Assembly: GCF_019599145.1 (NCBI RefSeq) | Contig: NZ_CP080647.1 | Coordinates: forward strand, 9,486,001-9,550,000 | Direction of reading: 5' to 3' | Source: Streptomyces akebiae | Lineage (GTDB): Bacteria; Actinomycetota; Actinomycetes; Streptomycetales; Streptomycetaceae | DNA: 64,000 bases | Shown: positions 16,968 to 25,307 of the stretch, one piece after another | How positions within the stretch are numbered: the stretch's first letter is position 1 | Layout: the number at the start of each line of letters is the position of its first letter | Notes under the pieces: model-generated | What the model was told of the DNA's origin: nothing | The model's input: only the letters and a program-made list of their open reading frames with translations | Database searches by the model: none | Made by a program: the position numbers and the translations under genes

Positions 16968-17753
16968 TGGGACTCCGTTAGGTCTGTCTCGATCTTGGCC
17001 TTTGGTGTGACCTGCGGGGCAGGGGTTGGTGGCTGGTGGTGCAGATGCCGGTCCAGCACCTCAGGACGTCCTGGAGGGCGTCGAGGACTTGGTAGGGGGT
17101 GAGGCCGGTCCGGGCACTTCTGGGGCCAGGCGCTGTTCGGTGAGGAAGGCGTGGGTGGCGGTCACGAGGGTGACGTGGTGGTGCCGGCCCGGCCGGGAAC
17201 GCCCTTCGAAGTGGTCCAGGCCCAGGCCGTGCTTGAGTTCGCGGTAGTCGTGCTCGATGCGCCAGCGGACCTTCGCCAGACGGACCAGGCCGGCGATCGG
17301 GGTGTCGTCCGGCAGGTTGGACAGCCAGTAGTCGGTCGGCGCTTCGGCGTCGGCAGGCCATTCGGTCAGCAGCCAGCAGTCTGGCAGGATCCCGTCCCAC
17401 CAGCCCTGTTCGGCCGAGGCCGCGGCTTTGATCGGCCGCTCGACAGCTTTGCCGGCCGGGCGCACGCGCACGGTGGCGTAGCGGGAGCGTAACTCCCCTC
17501 GCGAGCCGTGTCGCCAGGTGAGATGGGCGAATGCCTCCTGTCCGAGGGCGGCGGCCAGGGCTGCCACGGATGGTGCCGTCTGCCGGTAGCGGGGCTGGGG
17601 CCAGCAGCCGACCGGCCCGTTGCGGGCCGGGGCCACGGGCTTCGTCTCGAAAGAGTGCGCGCTCACGTCCGACCGGACGGCCAGGACGTAGGCAAGTCCG
17701 CGCTCGGACAGCGCCGCCCGCGGGTGAGCGCAGGAAGACCTAACGGAGCCCTA
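16968..17753 (-). mobile_element. Internally deleted IS701-family element (786 bp) with 4-bp CTAG duplication
   Basis: Both ends are present: TGGGACTCCGTTAGGTCT at 16968 and the complement of TAGGGCTCCGTTAGGTCT ending at 17753. CTAG lies on each side. Compared with the full copy at 42717-44154, about 650 bases are missing. The junction reads TCTTCCTG joined to CGCTCACC, removing the transposase start and its first catalytic region. The remaining sequence differs from the full copy at only a few positions that I noticed, so the copies are close relatives. It should be non-autonomous. Confidence 0.85.
17061..17730 (-). pseudogene. C-terminal part of IS701-family transposase
   Basis: The frame matches residues from about AHLRAALSERGLAYVLAV to the end (PPTKSSTPSRTS) of the intact 430-residue transposase at 42769-44061. 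The N-terminal half, including the first catalytic aspartate (WVIDDVSVPKDG), is deleted. It retains YWLSNLPDDTPI and RWRIEHDYRELKHGLGLDHF, which holds the catalytic glutamate. It cannot encode an active transposase. Confidence 0.85.
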
Positions 17754-17757
17754 CTAG

Positions 17758-18222
17758 CCGCTCCAATATCGGGTCGTTCAGACGCTCCTGGGTGAGCCGG
17801 GATACAGTGAAGGCGGGCGCGATGGCGTTGACCCGTACTCCGTCGGCCCCGAGGGCGAGGCTCTGCAGATCACCGCATCGAGGTTCACCGAGCGCTGGCG
17901 CTCCCAGGCGTCGTCGTCGAAGGCGTTGACGCCGCTGGGCTCGTACGTGCCGGCGTTGGCGAAGTTGACGTCCAGGTGGCCGAAGCGTCGGACGACTGCC
18001 GCCACCGCGCCGTCGAGCGCGGTGGCGTCCGTGATGTCGGCTTCGATCACCTCCACGCGCTTGGTGTCAAAGCCCGCCACGGTCTCGTGCAGCGGCTCCC
18101 GACGGCGGCCGAGGACCGCCACCGCACGCTCCCTCTTCGGGGAACGCGCGTGCGGTCGCCCGGCCGATGCCGGTGCCGGATCCCATGACCAGGATGACCT
18201 GGCCTTGGTAGGGGTAGGTGGT
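17758..18222 (-). pseudogene. Short-chain dehydrogenase remnant (frameshifted, internally deleted)
   Basis: Read on the minus strand, a Rossmann start (QGQVILVMGSGTGIGRATA) is followed by a frameshift near 18133-18140. The SDR frame then continues through VAVLGRRREPLHETV, NFANAGTYEPSG and RQRSVNLDAV. About 17875 it jumps to LQSLALGADGVRVNAIAPAF and ends RLTQERLNDPILERL against the IS copy. The catalytic YxxxK segment is missing. It lies directly downstream of the isomerase gene and was probably the third gene of that operon. No start codon is obvious. Confidence 0.75.
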
Positions 18223-18230
18223 TCAGGCGA

Positions 18231-19244
18231 TCACGCCTGCAGCGACTCCTGGAGGGCCGCGGCGGCGGCCTTGAGTACTTCGGCTGCCACGGCGACACCC
18301 TCGACGGGGCCGAGTTCGGTGTCCTCGTGCTCGATGTTGACCATCATGTCCGGGTCGACCTCGTGCAGGGCGCGTAGGAATTCGGTCCAGTAGGCGACGT
18401 CATGGCCCTTGCCGAGGGCGACGAAGTCCCACGCGGATGCCTTGGGCCACTCGTTGGCCCACTCGTCGCCGCCGAGGTTGGTGCGAGGCTCCTCGGGCGA
18501 CAGACGGCGGAAGCTGTTGTCGAGCACGCCGTTGAGTGCTGCGTGTTCGGGGTTGATGCGGACGTCCTTGGCGGCGGCGTGGAAGACGAGTTCGCCGAGG
18601 TGGCGGACGACCGCGACGGGGTCCATCTGCTGCCAGAACAGGTGCGAGGCGTCCAGTTCGACGCCCACGTGGGTCGCGCCGGTGAGGTCGATGAGCTTGT
18701 GCACGTCGGCGGAGTTGAACACGACGTTCTGCGGGTGCAGTTCGAGGGCGACCTTGACGTCGTGGTCACGGGCGAGCCGGTCGGTCTCGCGCCAGAAGTC
18801 GGCGACGATCTTCCACTGGTGGTCCAGCACGTCCAGGGCCGCGGAGTTCCATGCGTTGACGATCCAGTTCGGGCGGGTGGCGCCGGGCTCGCCGCCGGGC
18901 AGACCCGACATGGTCACGAGGCGGTGCTGTCCGAGCCGTTCGGCCAGGCGGATGGAGCGGCGGATGTCCTCGGCGTGCTTTTCACCGATGACCGGGTTCG
19001 GGTGGAGTGGGTTGCCGTTGGCGTTCAGGCCGGCGATGGAGACGCCGGTGCCCTCGAAGAGACCGAGGAAGTCGTCCCGGGCGGTGTCACTGACGAGGAT
19101 GTCGTCGAACTTCGGTACATGCACGGCGGGCAGGAAGCCACCGGTGTTGATCTCTATGCCCGTCAGGCCCAGGTCGGCGATGACTTTGATCGCCTCCGGA
19201 AGCGGCCGGTCGTGCAGGATCGCGTTGTACAGTCCCAGCTTCAT
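18231..19244 (-). CDS. Sugar phosphate isomerase/epimerase (TIM barrel, AP-endonuclease-2 fold)
   Basis: A 337-residue TIM-barrel protein of the xylose isomerase-like group. Likely metal ligands are visible in VALELHPQN (Glu), GVELDASHL (Asp/His), VFHAAAKDV (His) and VNIEHEDTE (Glu). Such enzymes isomerise, epimerise or dehydrate keto-sugars and keto-inositols. Its partner upstream is a Gfo/Idh/MocA dehydrogenase, an oxidise-then-isomerise pairing. It is not a recognisable IolE or IolH, but it could supply the inosose dehydratase step otherwise missing here. ATG 19244 follows GAGGAAC. It is probably co-transcribed from the operator-controlled promoter near 20711-20762. Confidence 0.82.
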   Translation of the reverse strand: MKLGLYNAILHDRPLPEAIKVIADLGLTGIEINTGGFLPAVHVPKFDDILVSDTARDDFLGLFEGTGVSIAGLNANGNPLHPNPVIGEKHAEDIRRSIRLAERLGQHRLVTMSGLPGGEPGATRPNWIVNAWNSAALDVLDHQWKIVADFWRETDRLARDHDVKVALELHPQNVVFNSADVHKLIDLTGATHVGVELDASHLFWQQMDPVAVVRHLGELVFHAAAKDVRINPEHAALNGVLDNSFRRLSPEEPRTNLGGDEWANEWPKASAWDFVALGKGHDVAYWTEFLRALHEVDPDMMVNIEHEDTELGPVEGVAVAAEVLKAAAAALQESLQA

Positions 19245-19426
19245 TTCGTAGTTCCTCGGTCCTTCTCGATGATGACGGTGGTGCCGCTGACGAGGGCGGA
19301 GGAGCTCGTGCGAGCTCCCGCGTATGCAGGGCTGTGCCTGGCGTATACGGCACGAGTGGTGGGCAGCCCTGCAGTGGCGGTTCTCCTGCCGGAGAGCTGA
19401 ACGGAAGGAGGCAAGCCGAGCCGACC

Positions 19427-20608
19427 TCACTGGACGGTGACGGCCTGTCCGCCGGCGTCGGCGGAGGCGACGATCGCATCGATGACGCGCAGGTTGTGCA
19501 GCCCGTCGGCAAGGGTGGGGCAGGACGGCAGCCCGTTCAGACCTGCGATCTGCTCCAGGAAGGCCCGGGCCTGCCAGACGAAGAACTCGTGCTGGCCGTG
19601 ACCCACGCTGGGAAAGTCCATGGGCAGACCACCGGCGATGTAGGGGTGGCCGGGGCCGACCACGATGCGCCGGTAGCCGTCCACAGGGGCGGAGGCCGCC
19701 GAGTCCACGATGGTGAACTCTGCGGGACGCGACAGTTCGAAGGTGGCCGCGCCGCCCTTCGTGAACACCTCGAAGCCGAGGGAGTTGGCCAGACCGCGGG
19801 CGATGCGCGAGACGGAGAAGGTGCCGACGGCGCCGGAGGCGAAGGTCGCGGTGAAGGTGGCTATGTCGTCGTTCTCGACGAGCTCGCGTTCCTGGCTCAC
19901 CTGTACGTCGGCCGAGTGGCCCACCGCGGTGCCCAGTGGCAGAGGTCGCTCGTGCACCTGGGTGGATAGCACGGCGCCCTGAACGCTCTGCACCGGACCG
20001 CAGAAGTACTCGCCGAGATCGATGAGGTGGCTGCCGATGTCGGACAGTGCCCCGGAGCCGGGTCCGCCCCGGTAACGCCAGCTCATCGGTGCCTCGGGGT
20101 TGTGGCCGTAGTCGCACCAGTAGTGTCCGTTGAAGTGTTGTACCGGCCCGAGCGTGCCCTCCCGCACCTGCTGCCGGATGGCGTTGATGGCGGGGGAGCG
20201 GCGGAAGGTAAAGCCTGTGGCCGCCACCAGGCCGGTTCCCTCGGCCGCCGCCACCATGGCCTGCGCGTCTGCCACACTCGGCGCGAGCGGCTTCTCGCAC
20301 AACACGTGCTTGCCCGCCGCCAGCAGGGCTTCGACGATCTCGCGGTGCAGGTGGTTGGCGACCACGACGCTGACCGCGTCGATGTCGTCGGCCTCGACGA
20401 TTGCCCGCCAGTCGGTCTCGGCCCGCTCGTAGCCGTAGCGGCGGGCGGCGTCCTGGGCGAAGGGCTCATGGGCGTCGGCGACAGCGACCAGGCGGATCCC
20501 GGGCAGCCCGTCGCCGTACAGCGTCGAGGCCTGTCTGTAGCCGTTGAGGTGGGCCCGGCCTGCCATTCCGGCCCCGATGACCGCCACCCCGATCGGTCGT
20601 GTGCTCAT
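19427..20608 (-). CDS. Gfo/Idh/MocA-family NAD(P)-dependent dehydrogenase
   Basis: A 393-residue protein. The N-terminal Rossmann domain has VAVIGAGMAGRAHLNGY and the family's CEKPLAPS motif near residue 105. The C-terminal substrate domain has WRYRGGPGSGALSDIGSHLIDL, with the Lys/Asp/His active-site set of the family (K in EKP, D and H in DIGSHLID). The family includes inositol 2-dehydrogenase (IolG), scyllo-inositol dehydrogenases and glucose-fructose oxidoreductase; I cannot assign the exact substrate. It is closely similar in layout to the 27467-28663 protein. It heads an operon with the TIM-barrel isomerase and sits about 100 bases downstream of a LacI-type operator. Confidence 0.88.
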   Translation of the reverse strand: MSTRPIGVAVIGAGMAGRAHLNGYRQASTLYGDGLPGIRLVAVADAHEPFAQDAARRYGYERAETDWRAIVEADDIDAVSVVVANHLHREIVEALLAAGKHVLCEKPLAPSVADAQAMVAAAEGTGLVAATGFTFRRSPAINAIRQQVREGTLGPVQHFNGHYWCDYGHNPEAPMSWRYRGGPGSGALSDIGSHLIDLGEYFCGPVQSVQGAVLSTQVHERPLPLGTAVGHSADVQVSQERELVENDDIATFTATFASGAVGTFSVSRIARGLANSLGFEVFTKGGAATFELSRPAEFTIVDSAASAPVDGYRRIVVGPGHPYIAGGLPMDFPSVGHGQHEFFVWQARAFLEQIAGLNGLPSCPTLADGLHNLRVIDAIVASADAGGQAVTVQ

Positions 20609-20710
20609 GATGGTTCCTCTCCGGCGCGCCGTTGTGCCGTGACTAGGGGGATGGGGACCGAGCGTCGTGGGCGCGGGTTTCACCTCGGGATCTACCAGCC
20701 AAGACCTCGT

Positions 20711-20762
20711 TTAAAGCGCTTTAAGCACTGGTACTATCGGCGGCGTTACGGGCGTATGTCAA
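20711..20762 (-). promoter_or_regulatory. Promoter with LacI-type operator (site A)
   Basis: Minus strand: TTGACA (20762-20757), an 18-base spacer, GATAGT (20738-20733), then 7 bases, then the palindrome TTAAAGCGCTTTAA (20724-20711) at or just after the expected transcription start. The same arrangement occurs at 40553-40604. It would drive the Gfo/Idh-isomerase operon. Binding at +1 implies repression. Confidence 0.75.
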
Positions 20763-20789
20763 GCGGTGCCGTAAATCCACGGGAGACCG

Positions 20790-21475
20790 CGTGGGCGACT
20801 TTGGCCCGGCTGCCCCCGCGGGCCTGGACGGCGCGATACCGCGTCCCCCGATCGGAGGACGTCACCGTGTGCGTCCACCGTCCTGCCCCAGCCGCCGGCG
20901 CTGTGGCCGGCCCGTCGTTTCGAGGGCTGCAGGATCACCGGTGCCAACTCGACGTCGTGTGCGGTGCTGGACGGCGACGGTGTCGACCGGGCCGTCGACG
21001 CCCTGGTGGGCCTCGGTAATCGTGCGGTCGTCACGGCAGTTGGGGCGAGGTTGTCATCGCCGTCGACCGTCGCCGCGGATACCGGAGCGCCATGCGCCGC
21101 CGCGGTCTCGTCTCGCTGATCGGGATCCGCCATGGTGCCACTGAGGAATCCGGCAGCGGGGCCGGGGCGGCATCCCGTCGGAGGACGGCGCTCTGTCGGC
21201 CGCCGTCGTGACGCCCCATGACCGGAGTGCCCTGGCCTCGCTGACTGCCTTCCGGCGGGCGGAGGAGAGGTTCCCGGCGCCGGTCCGTCGCGGGCTGCGG
21301 CGGCGCCCTTGTCCCCGCTGTGCTGCTTCATCTGACCGCGGTCGGCCAGAATGCCGAGGAGCAGGCCCCGTCAGGCCGTCATCGCCGTGGTCGTACACCT
21401 TGATCGGGGTGGTATCGCGTCCCGCGAGACATCTTTGCCTCCTCCCTCCTCCTGCGTGGAACCACATCGCAGCCG
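20790..21475 (+). pseudogene. Decayed LacI-family regulator
   Basis: Fragments in shifting frames line up, in order, with the intact LacI at 40643-41674: RSEDVTVCV (cf. RLEDVAARV), DGDGVDRAVDALVGLGNRAV (cf. DDDGVGQIVDHLVGLGHRAI), VIAVDRRRGYRSAMRRRGL (cf. VIATDRRRGYRTAMRRHGL), AAVVTPHDRSALASLTAFRR (cf. TAVVAFNDQCAIGVLAALAR), LHLTAVGQNAEEQA, and RQAVIAVVVHLDRGGIASRE. Several frameshifts and a shortened N-terminal part make it non-functional. Its upstream region still matches that of the intact gene, including the operator. Confidence 0.8.
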
Positions 21476-21607
21476 CGCTGATCGGGCGAACCGCTTGGTG
21501 CGTTCCGGCCACCGCCGGCCGCTGTCCGCGTGGGCGCCACATGTGTGCCCTATGCAGCCTTTTGCGGTCGGTGGTGGCGCAGTGCGCATTCTTCCGCGAA
21601 AAGGCCC

Positions 21608-21662
21608 TTGACACGTTTCGGAAACACAAGCATGCTCTGGCCACCACTTAAAGCGATTTAAA
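21608..21662 (+). promoter_or_regulatory. Promoter with LacI-type operator (site B)
   Basis: TTGACA (21608-21613) is followed 33 bases later by CTTAAAGCGATTTAAA (21647-21662), the same palindrome class as sites A, C and D. The -10 is poor (CATGCT at 21631). It lies 260 bases upstream of the first sugar-binding protein gene and points towards it. GTTTC-G-GAAAC (21615-21625) is an extra short inverted repeat in the spacer. Confidence 0.6.
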
Positions 21663-21921
21663 AGATCACGAATACGAACCCGCACTCACCAATCCGTCCG
21701 GCGTTGCCGTGATCGCCGCAGCACCCTCCTGGCGAGCTCTTCCGTCGCTCGCCCATGCCTGTAAGCCCCATCACGCGAATACCCGGTACTGCGGACGTGC
21801 CCGGTCTTCCCCGCGCAATCGCGCGCCCCGGTTCGTACGCGTCACCGTCGCACCACCACCCCGAGACATGCCTGGCCTCGCTCACACGCGCCTCGGCATC
21901 ACTCAAAGGAGCACCCCGCAC

Positions 21922-23010
21922 ATGGATCACACCCAGTCCCGGCGACTGCTCGGTCGCCGTCCTGCCCGAAGAGCTCTGACCGCGGTGAGCCTGCTCGCCG
22001 TCATGGCGGTCGCGGCGACCGGATGCGCCAGCGGAAAGGCCTCGGGCGGCGATGGCGACCAGTCGTCCGCGCCTGCCGAGGGCGGATCGACGTCCGCCGC
22101 GAAGAACGGCAAGAACGCCATCTACGTCATCGGCGGCAAGCCCGACGACCCGTTCTGGTCCGCGGTCAAGCGGGGCGGCGAAGACGCGGCGAAGCTCGTG
22201 AAGTCCGGCGGCGGTTCTGTGACATTCCTCGGCCCCAAGACGTACGACAACCTCGGCCCGGACGCCGCCAAGCTGACGCTCACCGCGCTGTCGCAGAACC
22301 CGTCGGCGATCGTCGTACCGGACTGGGTGCCCGAGAACCAGGACGACGCGATCAAGCAGGCCGTGAAGCAGGGCGTGCCCGTCTTCATCTACAACGCGGG
22401 CGGTGTCGACGCGGCCGAGAAGACCGGGTCGCTCAAGTACATCGGATCGGACGACTACGAGGCCGGCAAGGCCGGTGGCGCCAAGTTCGCCGAAGAGGGC
22501 GCGAAGAACATCCTGTGCGTCAACACCGTGCCCGGCGCGGCGAATTCGGAGGCCCGCTGCGACGGCATCGCCGACGGTGCCAAGACCGAGGGGGCCAAGT
22601 CCAAGCAACTGCCCCTGCCCTCCTCCAACTTCGGCAACCCCTCCGCGGTGACCCAGGCCATCAAGGGCGCCCTGCTGAAGGACGACACCATTGACGCCCT
22701 CGTGACGATCGGCGTCCAGGACGCGGACAGCGCGGCCGCCGCGATCGACCAGGCGAGCGCGGCCGACAAGGTGAAGCTGGGCACCTTCGACCTCTCGGAC
22801 AGCCAGCTCAACCGGATCAAGGCCGGCAAGCAGCTGTTCGCCATCGACCAGCAGCCTTACCTACAGGGCTTCTACGCGGTGTCGATAGCCAACCAGTACC
22901 TGTCCTACGGCGTGATCCCGCCGCAGAACCCGCTGCTGACCGGCCCGCTCCTGGTCACCAAGGACAACGTCGCCGAGGCGATCGCGGGCACGAAGGCCGG
23001 CGTCCGCTAG
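21922..23010 (+). CDS. Sugar ABC transporter substrate-binding lipoprotein (CUT2, RbsB-like)
   Basis: A 362-residue protein with a basic N-terminus, a hydrophobic core and a lipobox ending VAATGC, so it is a lipoprotein. The periplasmic-binding-protein type 1 fold is shown by YVIGGKPDDPFWSAVKRGGE, VPVFIYNAGG, GSDDYEAGKAGG, VTIGVQDADSA and FAIDQQPYLQGFYAV. These are the hinge and sugar-contact positions of ribose/inositol binders. It is followed by a cognate permease and ATPase. AAAGGAG precedes the ATG. It captures a sugar or cyclitol outside the membrane; inositol or a related polyol is inferred from context only. Confidence 0.9.
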   Translation: MDHTQSRRLLGRRPARRALTAVSLLAVMAVAATGCASGKASGGDGDQSSAPAEGGSTSAAKNGKNAIYVIGGKPDDPFWSAVKRGGEDAAKLVKSGGGSVTFLGPKTYDNLGPDAAKLTLTALSQNPSAIVVPDWVPENQDDAIKQAVKQGVPVFIYNAGGVDAAEKTGSLKYIGSDDYEAGKAGGAKFAEEGAKNILCVNTVPGAANSEARCDGIADGAKTEGAKSKQLPLPSSNFGNPSAVTQAIKGALLKDDTIDALVTIGVQDADSAAAAIDQASAADKVKLGTFDLSDSQLNRIKAGKQLFAIDQQPYLQGFYAVSIANQYLSYGVIPPQNPLLTGPLLVTKDNVAEAIAGTKAGVR

Positions 23011-23088
23011 TCGGCGGAGGACCGCTCCCGGCCCGAGTCGCTCATCCCTCGTTCACCGTCCCGCGTTTCCCGCTCCGCGTTCCGCGTG

Positions 23089-23122
23089 GAGGTGCCGGGC
23101 CCCGGCCCGGGCGCGGCACCTC
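23089..23122 (+). promoter_or_regulatory. Intercistronic hairpin between binding protein and permease
   Basis: GAGGTGCCG (23089-23097) pairs with CGGCACCTC (23114-23122) around a GC-rich loop, in the 167-base gap between the binding-protein and permease genes. Such hairpins commonly keep binding-protein mRNA more abundant than that of the membrane components, by partial termination or protection of the 3' end. Confidence 0.6.
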
Positions 23123-23177
23123 TCGCAGGCGTACGACGCGTCGCACATCCGAGATCCACAAAGGTGGTACCAGACCG

Positions 23178-24242
23178 ATGACAACCTCCCTCCCGAAGAC
23201 GACGGCCGGCCCGGAGACCGCCGTCATACCGGCGAAGCAATCCGAGAGCCGGCTGGGGCAGCTGCGCCATCGCCCCGAGGCTGGAGCGCTCATCGGAACA
23301 CTGAGTGTCTTCGTCTTCTTCGCGATCTTCGGCGGTGAGAAGTTCCTCGCCCAGGCGGGGGCGGCGAGCTGGCTGAACATCGCCGCGGAACTCGGCATCA
23401 TCGCCATCCCCGTCGGGCTGCTGATGATCGCCGGTGAACTCGACGTGTCCGTGGGCTCGGTGCTCGCGGGCAGCTCGATGACGCTGGCCATCGTGTCCGG
23501 GCACTGGGGCGCGCCGATGATCGTCGGCATCGTGCTCGCACTCGCGCTGGGTCTGCTCACCGGCCTGCTCAACGGGATTCTCGTCACCAGGAGCAACGTC
23601 CCCTCTCTGGTCGTCACCCTGGCCACCCTGTTCGCGCTCTCCGGGCTCACCCTCGGCCTGTCCCGGTTCACGACCGGTACCACCAGCGTCGCCATCGCCC
23701 CCGACCCCACCTCCAAGGCGATCTTCGGACAACTGATCGGCGGCCAGTTCGAGGTCGCGATCTTCTGGTGGATCGTCGTGGCCGTCGCCGTCACCGTGCT
23801 GCTGCAGGCCATGCCGTACGGCAACTGGATCTTCGCCATCGGCGGTGACAAGGAGAGCGCCCGCGCCAACGGCATCCCCGTCGCCCGCGTGAAGATCTCC
23901 CTGTACATGGCCAGCGGGTTCTGCGCCGCCCTCGTCGGCGTGATCCAGACCATCCTCTACAACGGCGCCCAGGTCGCCAACGGCCAGTCCTTCGTCTTCA
24001 ACTCCATCATCGCCGTGGTCATCGGCGGCGTACTGCTCCAGGGCGGCTACGGCTCGGTCGTCGGCGTCGTACTGGGAACCCTGACCTTCGCCATCGTCAA
24101 CCAGGGCATCTACTTCACCGGCTGGAACTCCGACTGGGCCGCCCTGATCCTCGGCGTCCTCATCCTTGCGGCGGTGCTGATGAACAACACGTTCCGTCGG
24201 CTCGCCCTGTCCCACAAGCCCCGCTCCGCGAAGAAGGCCTGA
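23178..24242 (+). CDS. Sugar ABC transporter permease (CUT2)
   Basis: A 354-residue protein with about nine to ten membrane segments (for example LIGTLSVFVFFAIFG, IVGIVLALALGLLTGLL, WWIVVAVAVTVLLQ). The BPD_transp_2 signature is present: GELDVSVGSVLA, and YGNWIFAIGGDKESARANGI followed by VIGGVLLQGGYGSVVG. It forms the membrane channel with the preceding binding protein and the following ATPase, whose ATG begins 2 bases after its stop. It is very similar in organisation to the permease at 38262-39338. Confidence 0.92.
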   Translation: MTTSLPKTTAGPETAVIPAKQSESRLGQLRHRPEAGALIGTLSVFVFFAIFGGEKFLAQAGAASWLNIAAELGIIAIPVGLLMIAGELDVSVGSVLAGSSMTLAIVSGHWGAPMIVGIVLALALGLLTGLLNGILVTRSNVPSLVVTLATLFALSGLTLGLSRFTTGTTSVAIAPDPTSKAIFGQLIGGQFEVAIFWWIVVAVAVTVLLQAMPYGNWIFAIGGDKESARANGIPVARVKISLYMASGFCAALVGVIQTILYNGAQVANGQSFVFNSIIAVVIGGVLLQGGYGSVVGVVLGTLTFAIVNQGIYFTGWNSDWAALILGVLILAAVLMNNTFRRLALSHKPRSAKKA

Positions 24243-24244
24243 CC

Positions 24245-25036
24245 ATGACCACACCCCTTCTGCGCCTGGAAGGCGTCAGCAAGTCCTTCCTCGGCACCCA
24301 CGCGCTGCAGGACATCTCCCTGGAGGTGGACGCCGGAAAGGTGCTGTGCCTGCTGGGCGACAACGGTGCCGGCAAGTCGACCCTCATCAAGATCCTCTCC
24401 GGGTTCCACAAGCCGACCACCGGCACGATCGAGGTCAACGGCGTCCCTGCCGTCTTCGACAGTCCGCGTGACGCCAGTGCCCAGGGCATCGCCACCGTGC
24501 ACCAGTTCGGCGGTACGTTCCCGTTGATGGGCGTCGGCCGCTGCTTCTTCGTCGGGGCCGAACCCACCAAGGGCTGGGGCCCGTTCAAGTTGTTCGACAA
24601 GAAGCTGGCGGGCGAGATCGCCGTCCGCGAGATGCAGTCCCTCGGCATCACCCGCGTCACCGACGGCGCCCGCCTGGTCGGCAGCCTCTCCGGCGGCGAG
24701 CGCCAGGCCCTGGCCATCGCCCGCGCCGTCTACTTCGGCGCCAACGTCCTCATCCTCGACGAGCCCACCGCCGCCCTCGGTGTCAAGGAGGCCGCCCACG
24801 TCCTGCGCATCATCATGCAGGCCCGCGCCAAGGGCGTCGCCGTCATCCTCGTCACCCACAACGTGCGCCACGCCATGATGGTCGGCGACCACTTCGCCGT
24901 CCTCATCCGCGGCCAGAAGGCCGACGACTTCCGCAAGGGCGAACGGACCCGCGAGGAGATCACCGACCTCATGGCCGGCGGCGAGGCCATGGCCGACCTC
25001 GAGGCCGAACTCGCGGAGCTTCAGGCCGGCGCCTGA
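24245..25036 (+). CDS. Sugar ABC transporter ATP-binding protein, single-domain
   Basis: A 263-residue ATPase with one nucleotide-binding domain: Walker [12 protein letters not shown], signature LSGGERQALAIA, Walker [13 protein letters not shown], switch histidine in VTHNVRHAM. Typical CUT2 ATPases (RbsA, MglA) are about 500 residues with two domains. This is the FrcA-like single-domain form, so a homodimer would be needed. It completes the binding protein-permease-ATPase operon and is followed by a strong hairpin. Confidence 0.92.
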   Translation: MTTPLLRLEGVSKSFLGTHALQDISLEVDAGKVLCLLGDNGAGKSTLIKILSGFHKPTTGTIEVNGVPAVFDSPRDASAQGIATVHQFGGTFPLMGVGRCFFVGAEPTKGWGPFKLFDKKLAGEIAVREMQSLGITRVTDGARLVGSLSGGERQALAIARAVYFGANVLILDEPTAALGVKEAAHVLRIIMQARAKGVAVILVTHNVRHAMMVGDHFAVLIRGQKADDFRKGERTREEITDLMAGGEAMADLEAELAELQAGA

Positions 25037-25149
25037 GCCCAGCGCTCCGGGCCCGACCACCCGCTTCGGCCACCGACTTCGCGTCCCTCCCCCGCGAGCC
25101 GGAGGCCGAGATACGCGGCGCGACCGGAAACGGTACGCGCTGCCCCCAG

Positions 25150-25187
25150 CCCGTACCGGGTGGAGCTCACTCTCCGCCCGGTACGGG
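25150..25187 (+). terminator. Terminator hairpin after the first ABC operon
   Basis: CCCGTACCGGGTGGAG (25150-25165) and CTCCGCCCGGTACGGG (25172-25187) form a 16-bp stem with one G-T pair and a 6-base loop. It lies 114 bases after the ATPase stop. Confidence 0.8.
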
Positions 25188-25307
25188 CGCGACTGCGGTC
25201 GACCCGGCGGGTCTGGGCACGGCAGGTGACGTCGTGCATGGGCAGACGGCCCGTGAGTAGGGATGCAGGGCGCCTGGCGAGTGCCGGGCGACCTGGCATG
25301 AGCCATC

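Noticed and set aside
17061..17666. An intact 201-residue transposase
   Set aside because: It corresponds only to the C-terminal half of the full 430-residue transposase, and the matching N-terminal part is deleted.
21709..21921. N-terminal extension of the first sugar-binding protein
   Set aside because: The frame is open, but the lipoprotein signal peptide begins at the ATG at 21922 with AAAGGAG before it; the upstream residues are not signal-like.
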